Source: Azorinus chamasolen
Taxonomy: Eukaryota > Mollusca > Bivalvia > Cardiida > Solecurtidae
Length of the DNA stretch: 64,000 bases
Direction of reading: 5' to 3'
NCBI GenBank assembly: GCA_963576725.1
Contig: OY755242.1
Coordinates: 22,007,315-22,071,314, forward strand
In this document: positions 54,960 to 64,000 of the stretch, piece by piece
Layout of the letters: each line of letters starts with the position of its first letter
How positions within the stretch are numbered: the stretch's first letter is position 1
The notes under the pieces: generated by a model
The model's database searches: none
What the model was told of the DNA's origin: nothing
Seen by the model: only the letters and a program-made list of their open reading frames with translations
Made by a program: the position numbers and the translations under genes

Positions 54960-57015
54960 TGTATTATTAAAGTATTGTAGTAATAGGAAAATTAACGAGA
55001 AGTTAAACAGTTCGAACGTAAGTGCATGTTCTACACACTGGGGTCAGTTGTATTTAATGTATTTTTGCGCGGGAGCCTTAAGGCCCCGCTCTTTATATGG
55101 AACGCTGGTATTGGAATTTCACTGGTAGGAGGGCTGATTTATCAATAATGGCGAATGAATTTTAATTTGTCTTTATGATTATAAGAACATTATGTATGGA
55201 ATAATACAATTTTATATAGTTGAAAACAGGTCGACATACTTTTTTCAGTGTAGAATTGTTTGTAATTTGGAAATGAAAATATTAGAAAATTGTTTCTCCT
55301 AGGGCAGGGCTAATAAAACAATTATTACCGCAGCGGAAGGGTCATCAGTGATAACAGCCGAAGAAATGACTAAGATGTTGCGGAACTGAGAACTTTCGTA
55401 TTCGGGGCAATACGCTTGTGACAACCGTTTCTAAACGCAGTTTCTAAAGGCACGGAAATGAAGAGCGTTTGTTGATCACTATGGCAATCCGACTGAAATT
55501 GCTGCTTTTTAATAATAATAATAATAAAGTATACACAACATGGCAATTTAATACAAAATTATGCAAAACTATATGTACAATACAACTGTGAAATTCATCC
55601 GTCTAAAATGTAAGAGATCCAGGGGTAAGATCATGATGGCCGACTCTGTAATCCAGAAAACGATAACACATTCTTTACGGAAAAGAGTGTCCGAACTTTA
55701 GACCTGCAATAAGCTGTGCACTTGAGAAAATGTTCAGATTAGAAATCGGATATCTTTGTGCATATGCGATTATAAAATACCAGCTTATAAATGTTCATGA
55801 TGTCTTTATTTCTTACATGAATATTTAACAAGGTGGGGGATAAGGTGTCTAGTGTGAGACTGGAAGGGCTATTGTATAACTAGGACGTTTCAATGATCCT
55901 TTATGGTGAAATGGAATAATTGTGTTGTGTTACTAAAGCCAAAGGAGTGAACCTTTTTTATATATAACACACGTTTGATTTTTATTCATTATTCAGTAAC
56001 CCGCGCCTTTGATGCTTTGCATCAATGGTTTTCTTGTATATAACAAGTAATGTTCAAAAATATACATATGAAATAGCAATGAGATAAATAAATGAATAGT
56101 ACCGTTTGACTATCACTGCTGCCCTCGACGACTTCATCATTAAATGATATATTTTGCCAGTCCATATTTTCGTCAGTCCATATTTTCGTCACTGCAAGAT
56201 AAATCAATTAGTTGACTTCAGGAGGTAACACAAACACCTTCTGTTTGTAACGTATACACATAAAAGCGACTTCAGGAGGAAACATACATAACCATCCACA
56301 CCTTCAGTGTATCGTGATTGAATAAAAATTGTATACATTATAGTTCAGAAAGTATGGAAACACAAAGCTATAAATAAGCATACATCATGGCTAAGCTGGG
56401 ATTCCATATTATGTGTAAATACAATGGGTTATTCCCGTGTTTATTTCGATAATCGCTCGATGATACTCATAAACAGTGACAAATTAGCACATGTGCATGA
56501 AATATATTTATAAATGGAACGTAAATGGTTTATTCACTAGCCCATGATACAAGTTGCAATGAAAAAACTCACATGCTGCGTGTTTCTATGAACACTAGCG
56601 CGTATTGCATATATCAGCCCAGAGCAAAATGGGTGTGTTAACATGGATTGTAGGTGCGGTACACATACAGGGATTCAGTGCGAAACGGTCGACGTGATAC
56701 TTCGTTGGCCTCAAGTGACAGTGGGCGAATCTTCTGCCGCACCATGTATATATGATATGATAATTATATTACACAACCATAGTATGTGTCGATCAAGTGC
56801 CAGTGAGTGAGATACATATAAGATATTGAAAAAAACTGTGACAACCAGACGGACAGACATACAAACGGACAGATAGACAGACAGACATACAGACGGACGG
56901 ACATGTGTAAAACATTATGCCCCCTGACTATCGTCAAGTTACGTCAACGGGGCCTAAATATAAATTGTATGTCTGTACAAACTGTATAGACGCTACGTCT
57001 CCGCTCTGGATCTTC
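54960..57015. other. Non-coding stretch, no gene seen
   Basis: AT-rich DNA with a (TAA)n tract near 55508, the dispersed ~35-bp block at 56004-56038 shared with 10028-10062, and a GACGGACAGACA microsatellite at 56848-56903. No frame with recognisable protein features. Confidence 0.5.
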
Positions 57016-57026
57016 ATCTCATGCAA

Positions 57027-57349
57027 CCGGCCGCGTGGCTCAGTGGTAGAGCGTCCGCTTGCGGTACGGAAGGTCGCGGGTTCGATCCCCGGCCGCGACA
57101 GACCAAAAGTTGTTAAAAGTTGGTACTAGTAGGCTAGTAGTAGCTCCCTTGTCTACGCTCGACATTAAAGGTGTAGTTCTAGGACTGGTCGGCCCGGTGT
57201 CAGGATAATGTGACTGGGTGGGATGCCCTTGCCATGTACCTGCGGCAGGGGTATTCCAGTAAGGCAGCACTATAACTTGTTTCATGCGGGTGCCGTCTGC
57301 AAATAACTGAAATACTGTTGGTCAAACGTAAAACCCAATTCACTCACTA
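57027..57349 (+). mobile_element. tRNA-derived SINE with 11-bp target duplication
   Basis: The head looks like a tRNA, with an A box (TGGCTCAGTGGTAGAGCG) and B box (GGTTCGATCCC). The acceptor arm does not pair, so it is not a functional tRNA. A ~220-bp body follows (GACTGGTCGGCCCGGTGTCA, TGACTGGGTGGGATGCCC), then a tail ending AAACCCAATTCACTCACTA. Flanked by ATCTCATGCAA at 57016-57026 and 57350-57360. The A and B boxes would serve as an internal RNA polymerase III promoter. Confidence 0.9.
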
Positions 57350-57426
57350 ATCTCATGCAAAGCCCTACAGAACCTTTTGTTTGAGACGATGACCAACTTG
57401 TGTATGTACTGCCCGATCTTACAATT

Positions 57427-57630
57427 CACTGAAACCTCTCTATTACGACCATTAAATTAATTCAAGTATGTTGTGTTAAAGGCAGGTGGCTACTTAAAGC
57501 AAATTGAAAGTAAAACTGAACGCTCCCATAGAAGCGTTCTGTTTTACTTTCACCTTGCTTTAAGCAGCCACCTGCCCTAAATACCAACTAATTAGCACAA
57601 TTTAGTGGCCGTTATAGAGAGGTTTTACTG
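57427..57630. mobile_element. MITE, CAGTAAAACC-type (hairpin core v)
   Basis: CACTGAAACCTCTCTATTA at the left and TATAGAGAGGTTTTACTG at the right. The hairpin GGCAGGTGGCTACTTAAAGC has apex AACGCTCCCATAGAAGCG. Close to the 4722-4925 copy. Confidence 0.82.
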
Positions 57631-58099
57631 CACAAATATCACATGTCGCCGAACACCACGAATCATTCCTTGATCTGTCTGTATGAGAGATGTTTACATA
57701 ACATTCGAATACTACAGTATTGTGGCATACTTCTGTCACAACTGAAGCGTTCGCAAAACGTGTTAATAATTTACATAATTGTTATATCTTCGTGAGAATA
57801 AAAATATACTATCACACAGACCCCATTTGTGACATTTAACCCTTTCCTTCATACAATCGCCTGTTTGCGTCTTTGCCAACAGAATAGACTCAGATCAGAC
57901 AGATCATGCAGGGACTGCACTATTTTTTATGAAATTATAATAGATCTATAGATCTGACTCGATAGTTCCATCAAATACCAAACCTCATGTGTATATATGC
58001 CACAATGAAAAGGTCAACCAATGACTTATTTTTAAACGAATATTCAACATATTTGCAGAACTATATCGCCATACCTTTTTTTTTATTTTACTGTACTGT

Positions 58100-58320
58100 A
58101 CCTACTCGGCATTTTCCGTAATGACGTGGAAAGTCGATTATTACCGAAAACGATAACGTCATGCCGTAACAACGTCTTCCTGACGTCAGCGACGTTACCT
58201 TTGTCATTTATCATAACAACGATAAAGAGATTATACGGATTTTTACTTGCTGAGTATTTTACTTCGTTTATTGACGATTATACCTTGACAATGAACACAT
58301 CAACACGAAGGTAAGTTACC
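58100..58320 (+). promoter_or_regulatory. CRE-rich stretch upstream of a possible first exon
   Basis: A full palindromic TGACGTCA at 58181-58188, with several nearby TGACG/CGTCA half-sites (58120-58195). ~100 bp downstream is ATGAACACATCAACACGAAG/GTAAGT, a short ATG exon with a good donor. This could be a promoter and exon 1 of an unseen gene. No downstream exon was found. Confidence 0.25.
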
Positions 58321-58543
58321 AATATGCTTTGCTAAAATTTGCGATGATAATATAATCAAAAGAAATCAATAGCGGTGACGACTTTGTGATGTAGATCTAT
58401 ACACATATGCATATCGATCTACATATGAACTGAAGAAAATCTATAATAGGGATATTTTTGAAAAATATGAAACTATTTACAACTTGTGCTGCCTTATCTG
58501 ACTTATGCGACATCTTTGACATGACTCAACTTCTTGTTCTGAA

Positions 58544-58975
58544 AATTGAATACCGCTTAAGCCGGTGCTAGGGGGCGTGAGCAGTGTGGCACTTTCAATT
58601 ACTGTTCATGAAGAGACTCAATAAAACCGAGTCTGCAATTTTCTCTTTTTGTGTTGCAATTTTTGCCATCGGGGATCACCCCCTTTCAGAATTTATAATC
58701 TTCACAACAGCAGGTGTTAAGTGCTTGTGTGGCGGCCGTAAAACGTCGCCACGTACTTCATTATCAGTGTTGTTATACCTTCTGATCCTTCGAGATCATA
58801 AATTTCAGTACTTCTTGTTCTGAAAATTGAACACCGCTTAAGCCGGTGCTAGGGGGCGTGAGCAGTGTGGCACTTTCAATTACTGTTCATGAAGAGACTC
58901 AATAAAACCGAGTCTGCAATTTTCACTTTTTGTGTTGCAAGTTTTGCTCACGGGGATCACCCCCTTTCAGAATTT
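58544..58975 (+). repeat. Two direct ~160-bp copies of an unknown repeat
   Basis: 58543-58695 and 58813-58975 both read CTTGTTCTGAAAATTGAA, CCGCTTAAGCCGGTGCTAGG and AGACTCAATAAAACCGAGTCT (a hairpin). They are separated by ~120 bp. The second copy is fused directly to the LINE-D endonuclease. Confidence 0.85.
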
Positions 58976-60717
58976 ATTGTCAAGGATGCCACATGTTTCG
59001 TTAAGGGTTGTTCTCCTTCTCTTGTGGATGTAATTCTTACCAATAAACCCCAGTATTGTTTCAATATGTTAAATTTTGGATGTGGAGTCAGTGACTGGCA
59101 CAACATGGTTGGTGTGCTAGTCAAAGGCACCACACCCAATATAGATAAACAGAAAACTAAGTACAGAAGTTTTAAAAACTTTGATGAAGAGAATTTCATT
59201 GCCAATGTCGGCCAGGTGCAATTTCATGCTGCTTTTGTCTTTGACGATGTAGATGATATTTACTCAGAGACACAAAAAACCACCTTATATGAACAGCGAG
59301 CTGAGACGCTCTATATATAAAAAGAAAATGTTGTTTAATAAGTATCAAACTTACTCTACTTCGAAAAAATGGGAGGTTTATAGGCAACAGAGAAATTTTG
59401 TGAATAAACTCAAAAGACGTTCAATTAGACATTATTTCTATGAAAGATGTTCAGGTGGCACGAAATCCAAGGATTTCTGGCCTACCATCAAGCCTTTTCT
59501 ATCTAAGAAGGGGTCTGATGGAGGGTCAGCTATAATCCTATCGGAGAAAGACAAAATTTATACTGATCAAACAGAAGTTTGTGAAATTTTTAATGATTTT
59601 TATATAAATGTTGCAAAGGATATTGGTAGGGACAATAAACAGTGTGAAGATGACTTTTCAGACCGTCCCAGTATTCAAACCATACTTTCTAACTCTTCAT
59701 CAGCCAACAATTTCTCATTTAGGCCAGTGACACAAACAGAAGTTTCTAAAATCATAGCCAAACTTGATATAAAGAAGTCTACTGGAACAGATAAGATCTC
59801 GGCAAAAAATTAAAAATCTGTTCTCCTTCCTTCAGTCACAGTGTTTGTGCCCTATTAAATTATACCTTTGCAACCAGTAATTTCCCATCTTCATTAAAGG
59901 CTGCTCAAATGATCCCTCTTTTTAAAAAGAAAGATCCGCTAAACAAAGAAAACTACAGACCAGTTAGTATTTTACCTACTATTTCCAAAATATATGAAAG
60001 GAGTATGCATGACCAGCTTGCGGTATATTGTGATAGTATATTCAATCCTTTCTTGTCTGCTTTCAGAAAGGGCTTTGGATGCCAGACTACCCTGTTGCGA
60101 CTCATTGAAGATTGGCGTCAGGCTTTGGATAACCGTAAGTATGTCGCAGCGATACTTATGGATCTGTCCAAGGCTTTTGACTGTCTTCCACATGACTTGT
60201 TAATTGCTAAACTTAAGGCATATGGACTATCCACAGAAGCAGTTAATCTAATATTCTCCTATCTAAAGGACAGGGTGCAGCAGGTTAAACTGGGATCCAA
60301 GTCAGCAGCTGGCAGAACTTAGTAAAAGGCGTCCCGCAAGGCTCTATATTAGGACCATTACTTTTTAATGTATTTATAAATGATATATTTTATGTAGTCA
60401 AAGATGATATATTTTATGTAGTCAAAGATTCAAAACTTTACAATTATGCTGACGACAATACTATCTCGTTTGTTCATTACAATATTGATATTCTTAAAGA
60501 TACTTTGACCCGTGAATGCCTCTTGCTTGTACAGTGGTTTGAAGACAACTATATGAAAGCAAACCCAGAAAAGTTTCAGGCCATCTGCATAGGCAAGAGG
60601 ACACATGATTTGATTGAAAAATTTCAGATAGAAGACAAATCCATTAAATGTGAATCAAACGTCACACTATTAGGAATAAATATTGATTTTATGTTAGCTT
60701 TTAATGACCATGTGGCT
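58976..60717 (+). mobile_element. LINE-D, copy 1 (endonuclease end and RT), degraded
   Basis: Endonuclease end: CSPSLVDVILTNKPQYCFNM...GVSDWHNM (SDWH where SDHH is expected). The linker is RHKKPPYMNSELRRSIYKKK. RT: IPLFKKKDPLNKENYRPVSI, LSAFRKGFGCQTTLLRLIED, MDLSKAFDCLPHDLLIAKL, GVPQGSILGPLLFNVFINDI and the catalytic YADD (NYADDNTISF). Breaks: a 62-bp deletion at ~59264, a stop after ISAKN (59813), a frame change after AGRT (60322), and a 24-bp duplication (GATATATTTTATGTAGTCAA+AGAT) at ~60380-60430. Confidence 0.88.
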
Positions 60718-61299
60718 GAAGAGACTTCGGAATCATTGGGAAACCTCTTGAGTGGATGACCTCCTATCTAAATGACCGCTATCAAAAAGTGTCAATAGAT
60801 GGGGAATTGTCCACTCCAGTTAACATGAGATATAGCGTGCCACAGGGATCGGTCCTAGGACCGAAGCACTACATCATGTACACAAAACCTGTCGGCTCAA
60901 TATGCAGAACCCATGGGCTCAACCACCATTTTTATGCCGATGACTCACAATTATACCTGTCATTTAAGCCCAAGGACATTTCCTGTCAACAGGAAGCTTT
61001 ATCACGAGTTGAGAACTGTCTCAAGGAGCTAGTGTCTTGGATGCACCAGAACATGCTGAAGCTCAATACTGACAAAACCGAGGTCATACTGTTTCATACT
61101 AAAAACACAGAAGTACCTGAAGAGATTCATGTGCAAGTAGGACCCTCTAAAATCAAGCCATCTCTGTGTATAAAGAATCTCGGCGCATGGCTCGATTCAC
61201 AAATGGATATGACATCACACATCAATTCCGTGTGTAGGTCTAGTTATGCACAGCTCCGACGAATAGGTCATATAAGAAAGTATCTCTCGCCTGCTGCTA
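60718..61299 (+). pseudogene. LINE-E reverse transcriptase fragment
   Basis: [60 protein letters not shown] (catalytic YADD) and WMHQNMLKLNTDKTEVILFH, ending YLSPAATR. This is a different LINE from LINE-D. It is joined abruptly to LINE-D on both sides; the right junction shares CCAGGTGCAATTTC with LINE-D. Confidence 0.88.
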
Positions 61300-62751
61300 C
61301 CAGGTGCAATTTCATGCTGCTTTTGTCTTTGACGATGTAGATGATATTTACTAGGCACACCAGTGGCTCCTGGCTGACGTCATCAATGAACATATACCAC
61401 TAAAAGAAAAAACTCAGAGACACAAAAAACCACCTTATATGAACAGCGAGCTGAGACGCTCTATATATAAAAAGAAAATGTTGTTTAATAAGTATCAAAC
61501 TTACTCTACTTCGAAAAAATGGGAGGTTTATAGGCAACAGAGAAATTTTGTGAATAAACTCAAAAGACGTTCAATTAGACATTATTTCTATGAAAGATGT
61601 TCAGGTGGCACGAAATCCAAGGATTTCTGGCCTACCATCAAGCCTTTTCTATCTAAGAAGGGGTCTGATGGAGGGTCAGCTATAATCCTATCGGAGAAAG
61701 ACAAAATTTATACTGATCAAACAGAAGTTTGTGAAATTTTTAATGATTTTTATATAAATGTTGCAAAGGATATTGGTAGGGACAATAAACAGTGTGAAGA
61801 TGACTTTTCAGACCGTCCCAGTATTCAAACCATACTTTCTAACTCTTCATCAGCCAACAATTTCTCATTTAGGCCAGTGACACAAACAGAAGTTTCTAAA
61901 ATCATAGCCAAACTTGATATAAAGAAGTCTACTGGAACAGATAAGATCTCGGCAAAAAATTAAAAATCTGTTCTCCTTCCTTCAGTCACAGTGTTTGTGC
62001 CCTATTAAATTATACCTTTGCAACCAGTAATTTCCCATCTTCATTAAAGGCTGCTCAAATGATCCCTCTTTTTAAAAAGAAAGATCCGTTTAACAAAGAA
62101 AACTACAGACCAGTTAGTATTTTACCTACTATTTCCAAAATATATGAAAGGAGTATGCATGACCAGCTTGCGGTATATTGTGATAGTATATTCAATCCTT
62201 TCTTGTCTGCTTTCAGAAAGGGCTTTGGATGCCAGACTACCCTGTTGCGACTCATTGAAGATTGGCGTCAGGCTTTGGATAACCGTAAGTATGTCGCAGC
62301 GATACTTATGGATCTGTCCAAGGCTTTTGACTGTCTTCCACATGACTTGTTAATTGCTAAACTTAAGGCATATGGACTATCCACAGAAGCAGTTAATCTA
62401 ATATTCTCCTATCTAAAGGACAGGATGCAGCAGGTTAAACTGGGATCCAAGTCAGCAGCTGGCAGAACTTAGTAAAAGGCGTCCCGCAAGGCTCTATATT
62501 AGGACCATTACTTTTTAATGTATTTATAAATGATATATTTTATGTAGTCAAAGATGACAAAGATGATATATTTTATGTAGTCAAAGATTCAAAACTTTAC
62601 AATTATGCTGACGACAATACTATCTCGTTTGTTCATTACAATATTGATATTCTTAAAGATACTTTGACCCGTGAATGCCTCTTGCTTGTACAGTGGTTTG
62701 AAGACAACTATATGAAAGCAAACCCAGAAAAGTTTCAGGCCATCTGCATAG
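61300..62751 (+). mobile_element. LINE-D, copy 2 (near-identical to 59212-60592)
   Basis: Carries the same stop after ISAKN and the same break after AGRT as copy 1, so it is a duplicate of one already dead element. It retains the 62 bp missing from copy 1 (AGGCACACCAGTGGCTCCTG...) and has 9 extra bases in the YVVKD region. Only a few substitutions were seen (for example KDPFNK versus KDPLNK). The sequences diverge after CCATCTGCATAG. Confidence 0.9.
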
Positions 62752-63837
62752 ATTCCGCTGTCCAGATGTTGCGGTGGCCGAGGGAGTGCTGTTGTCAAAC
62801 GGGGCATCCCTATATGCTTGGTACCTCTGGTAACTCCAGTTCCAATGCCGGAGGGAGCACCGTAGTGGAACAAGGCATCCCTCTACGGTATAATTCCGCG
62901 CTGGTACATTGGGAGTCTTGCTGGCATGACTTGCTACCCTGCCCTTAACCAGTGCCAGGGATTCCTGTTAAGCTGACCCAGTTTCCGTATTTTTGCTTAC
63001 CAGTGAACTGGGTCGTGTAATATATGGGCAGCGGGCAAATTAAGCCTGTACGGTCTAATGCAGCATCGCGTGTCTCAGTCAGTCTCGATTTGTCCGATGT
63101 GATTCCTTTGCCATTGCAGCCGGTGGGATATGTTGCAGGAACAGTATACGGGATACCTTCCTTAGGCTCTACTTTGGCTGGGCTTTTTGGGTTCCCATAA
63201 TAATACATTTTATTCTGTAATTAAACTTTGGATATACCCAATTACAACTCTATTAAAATGTGATACGCTGTGTACTCCCTCATTGCCATAGCGGGTCGAA
63301 TAGTATTTGACTGGAGGGGTTGCATAGTGCGCGTATATAACAGTTGTGTATTTATATTGCTTAGTTTATATGCATGAACTTCAAATTGATCTGTTCTGTT
63401 ACCCAATTTTCCGGCAATATTTTATGTGCAGTGTTGTATGTTAAACGAATGTACCCAAGTCTGTTGAGTCTGGGTCAAAATTATGGGACGTACTGGCACT
63501 GCGCATAGAATGTTGCATTCAAGTTTTTTTTAGTTTTTTTGTTGTTGTTTTTTTATAATCTTAGTGCGTTGACACACTATAATAGAACATAATACGACAC
63601 AGACAGATAAACTTACGGAAAAGATGTAGCTTATTTACCAATGTCCTAAATAAATTCTATTTTATTATTATTCTTATCTATATATAAGTATTAAATATAT
63701 TTTATTTTAAATGTTCTGTAATTTACGCATTATTGTACGGAAAATGTATCTTTGTGAAGCGCTTTTGAACGCACATATCCTGTATGAAAAGAGCGCTATA
63801 TAAATGTGGTATAATAATAATAATAATAATAATAAAA
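62752..63837. mobile_element. ~1.09-kb insertion in LINE-D copy 2
   Basis: LINE-D sequence stops after the conserved FQAICI and resumes at 63838 (ICRKASRQLAVLKRMGNLLT). Between them is unrelated DNA: a minus-strand 87-codon frame of unknown nature (GNPKSPAKVEPKEGIPYTVP...), an AT-rich part, and a 3' tail GAGCGCTATATAAATGTGGT followed by (ATA)n. That tail is typical of SINE/LINE 3' ends. About 150 bp of LINE-D is missing at the site, so this is not a clean insertion. Confidence 0.6.
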
Positions 63838-64000
63838 TATGTAGAAAGGCCTCTCGTCAATTGGCTGTTTTAAAAAGAATGGGCAATCTACTAACTATTG
63901 AAGGAAAACTGACTATATTTAATTCATTCATTGTGTCAAAGTTTAACTACTGTCCAATTTGGCATTTTTGTAGTCAATCTAGTACCCGTAAAATGGAAAA
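63838..64000 (+). pseudogene. LINE-D C-terminal segment (runs off the window)
   Basis: ICRKASRQLAVLKRMGNLLT...KFNYCPIWHFCSQSSTRKME matches the post-RT region of jockey/CR1-like LINEs (K-S-QL--L-R, F--S-FNYCP--W-FC). It continues beyond the right edge. Confidence 0.85.

Noticed and set aside
57027..57100. A functional tRNA gene
   Set aside because: A and B boxes are good, but the acceptor arm does not pair, the anticodon arm is irregular, and the sequence continues into a SINE body with target duplications.
1..64000. A CRISPR array, given the many regular repeats
   Set aside because: The arrays have no unique spacers, the units are directly abutting minisatellites, and the setting is eukaryotic with introns and LINEs.

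Overview
The window is animal nuclear DNA, very probably from a marine bivalve mollusc. It has intron-containing genes with GT/AG splice sites, no bacterial-style gene packing, and a very high load of non-LTR retrotransposons, palindromic MITEs, long minisatellites and a 152-bp tandem-repeat element of a style I associate with bivalve genomes. The taxonomic call is inference; no marker gene is present. Most long open frames here are not genes: they are minisatellites whose period is a multiple of three or whose unit lacks stops.

Region 1 (1-31 kb): two serine-protease-homologue (SPH) genes lie head to head. SPH-1 runs on the minus strand (exon 1 at 7713-7752, exon 2 at 5803-5989, exon 3 at 3095-3185; the rest lies beyond the left edge). 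SPH-2 runs on the plus strand in six recognisable exons from 13080 to 30906. Exons 1, 2 and 3 have identical lengths (40, 187 and 91 nt) and phases in both genes. Both have a short signal peptide and a chymotrypsin-fold start, with the catalytic His replaced by Tyr. SPH-2 also has Ser195 replaced by Gly but keeps the Asp, so both encode pseudoproteases. SPH-2 additionally carries an in-frame TAA in the conserved form of exon 3, and its last frame ends inside a TTAA-flanked MITE. The introns and the intergenic space hold at least eight different minisatellite arrays and dozens of hairpin MITEs.

Region 2 (34.4-47.9 kb): a nested transposon stack on the minus strand. LINE-A (ORF1 end, endonuclease, reverse transcriptase) is split first by an LTR retroelement (42.2-47.7 kb) with two LTRs, a primer-binding-like site, a polypurine tract and a zinc-knuckle gag but no pol. 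The left LTR is split by a second LINE (LINE-B). The LINE-A endonuclease is split by a 4.2-kb PIF/Harbinger-like DNA transposon with TIRs, a 3-bp target duplication, a DDE transposase and a second basic protein. That transposon in turn carries another repeat and a TTAA MITE.

Region 3 (48-55 kb): an inverted pair of ~700-bp units with a start-codon exon, a degraded LINE-C split by a (CCGTCTGT)n plus 152-bp tandem-repeat element, a dispersed repeat (family A), and an unrecognised coding-like sequence interrupted by a MITE.

Region 4 (55-64 kb): a tRNA-derived SINE with a perfect 11-bp target duplication, a TA-type MITE, and a chain of LINE-D/LINE-E fragments in which a ~1.4-kb LINE-D segment with the same disabling lesions is present twice.

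The features I consider most novel are the paired pseudoprotease genes and the shared hairpin apex GCTCCTNNAGGAGC found across MITE families with different arms and different terminal repeats.
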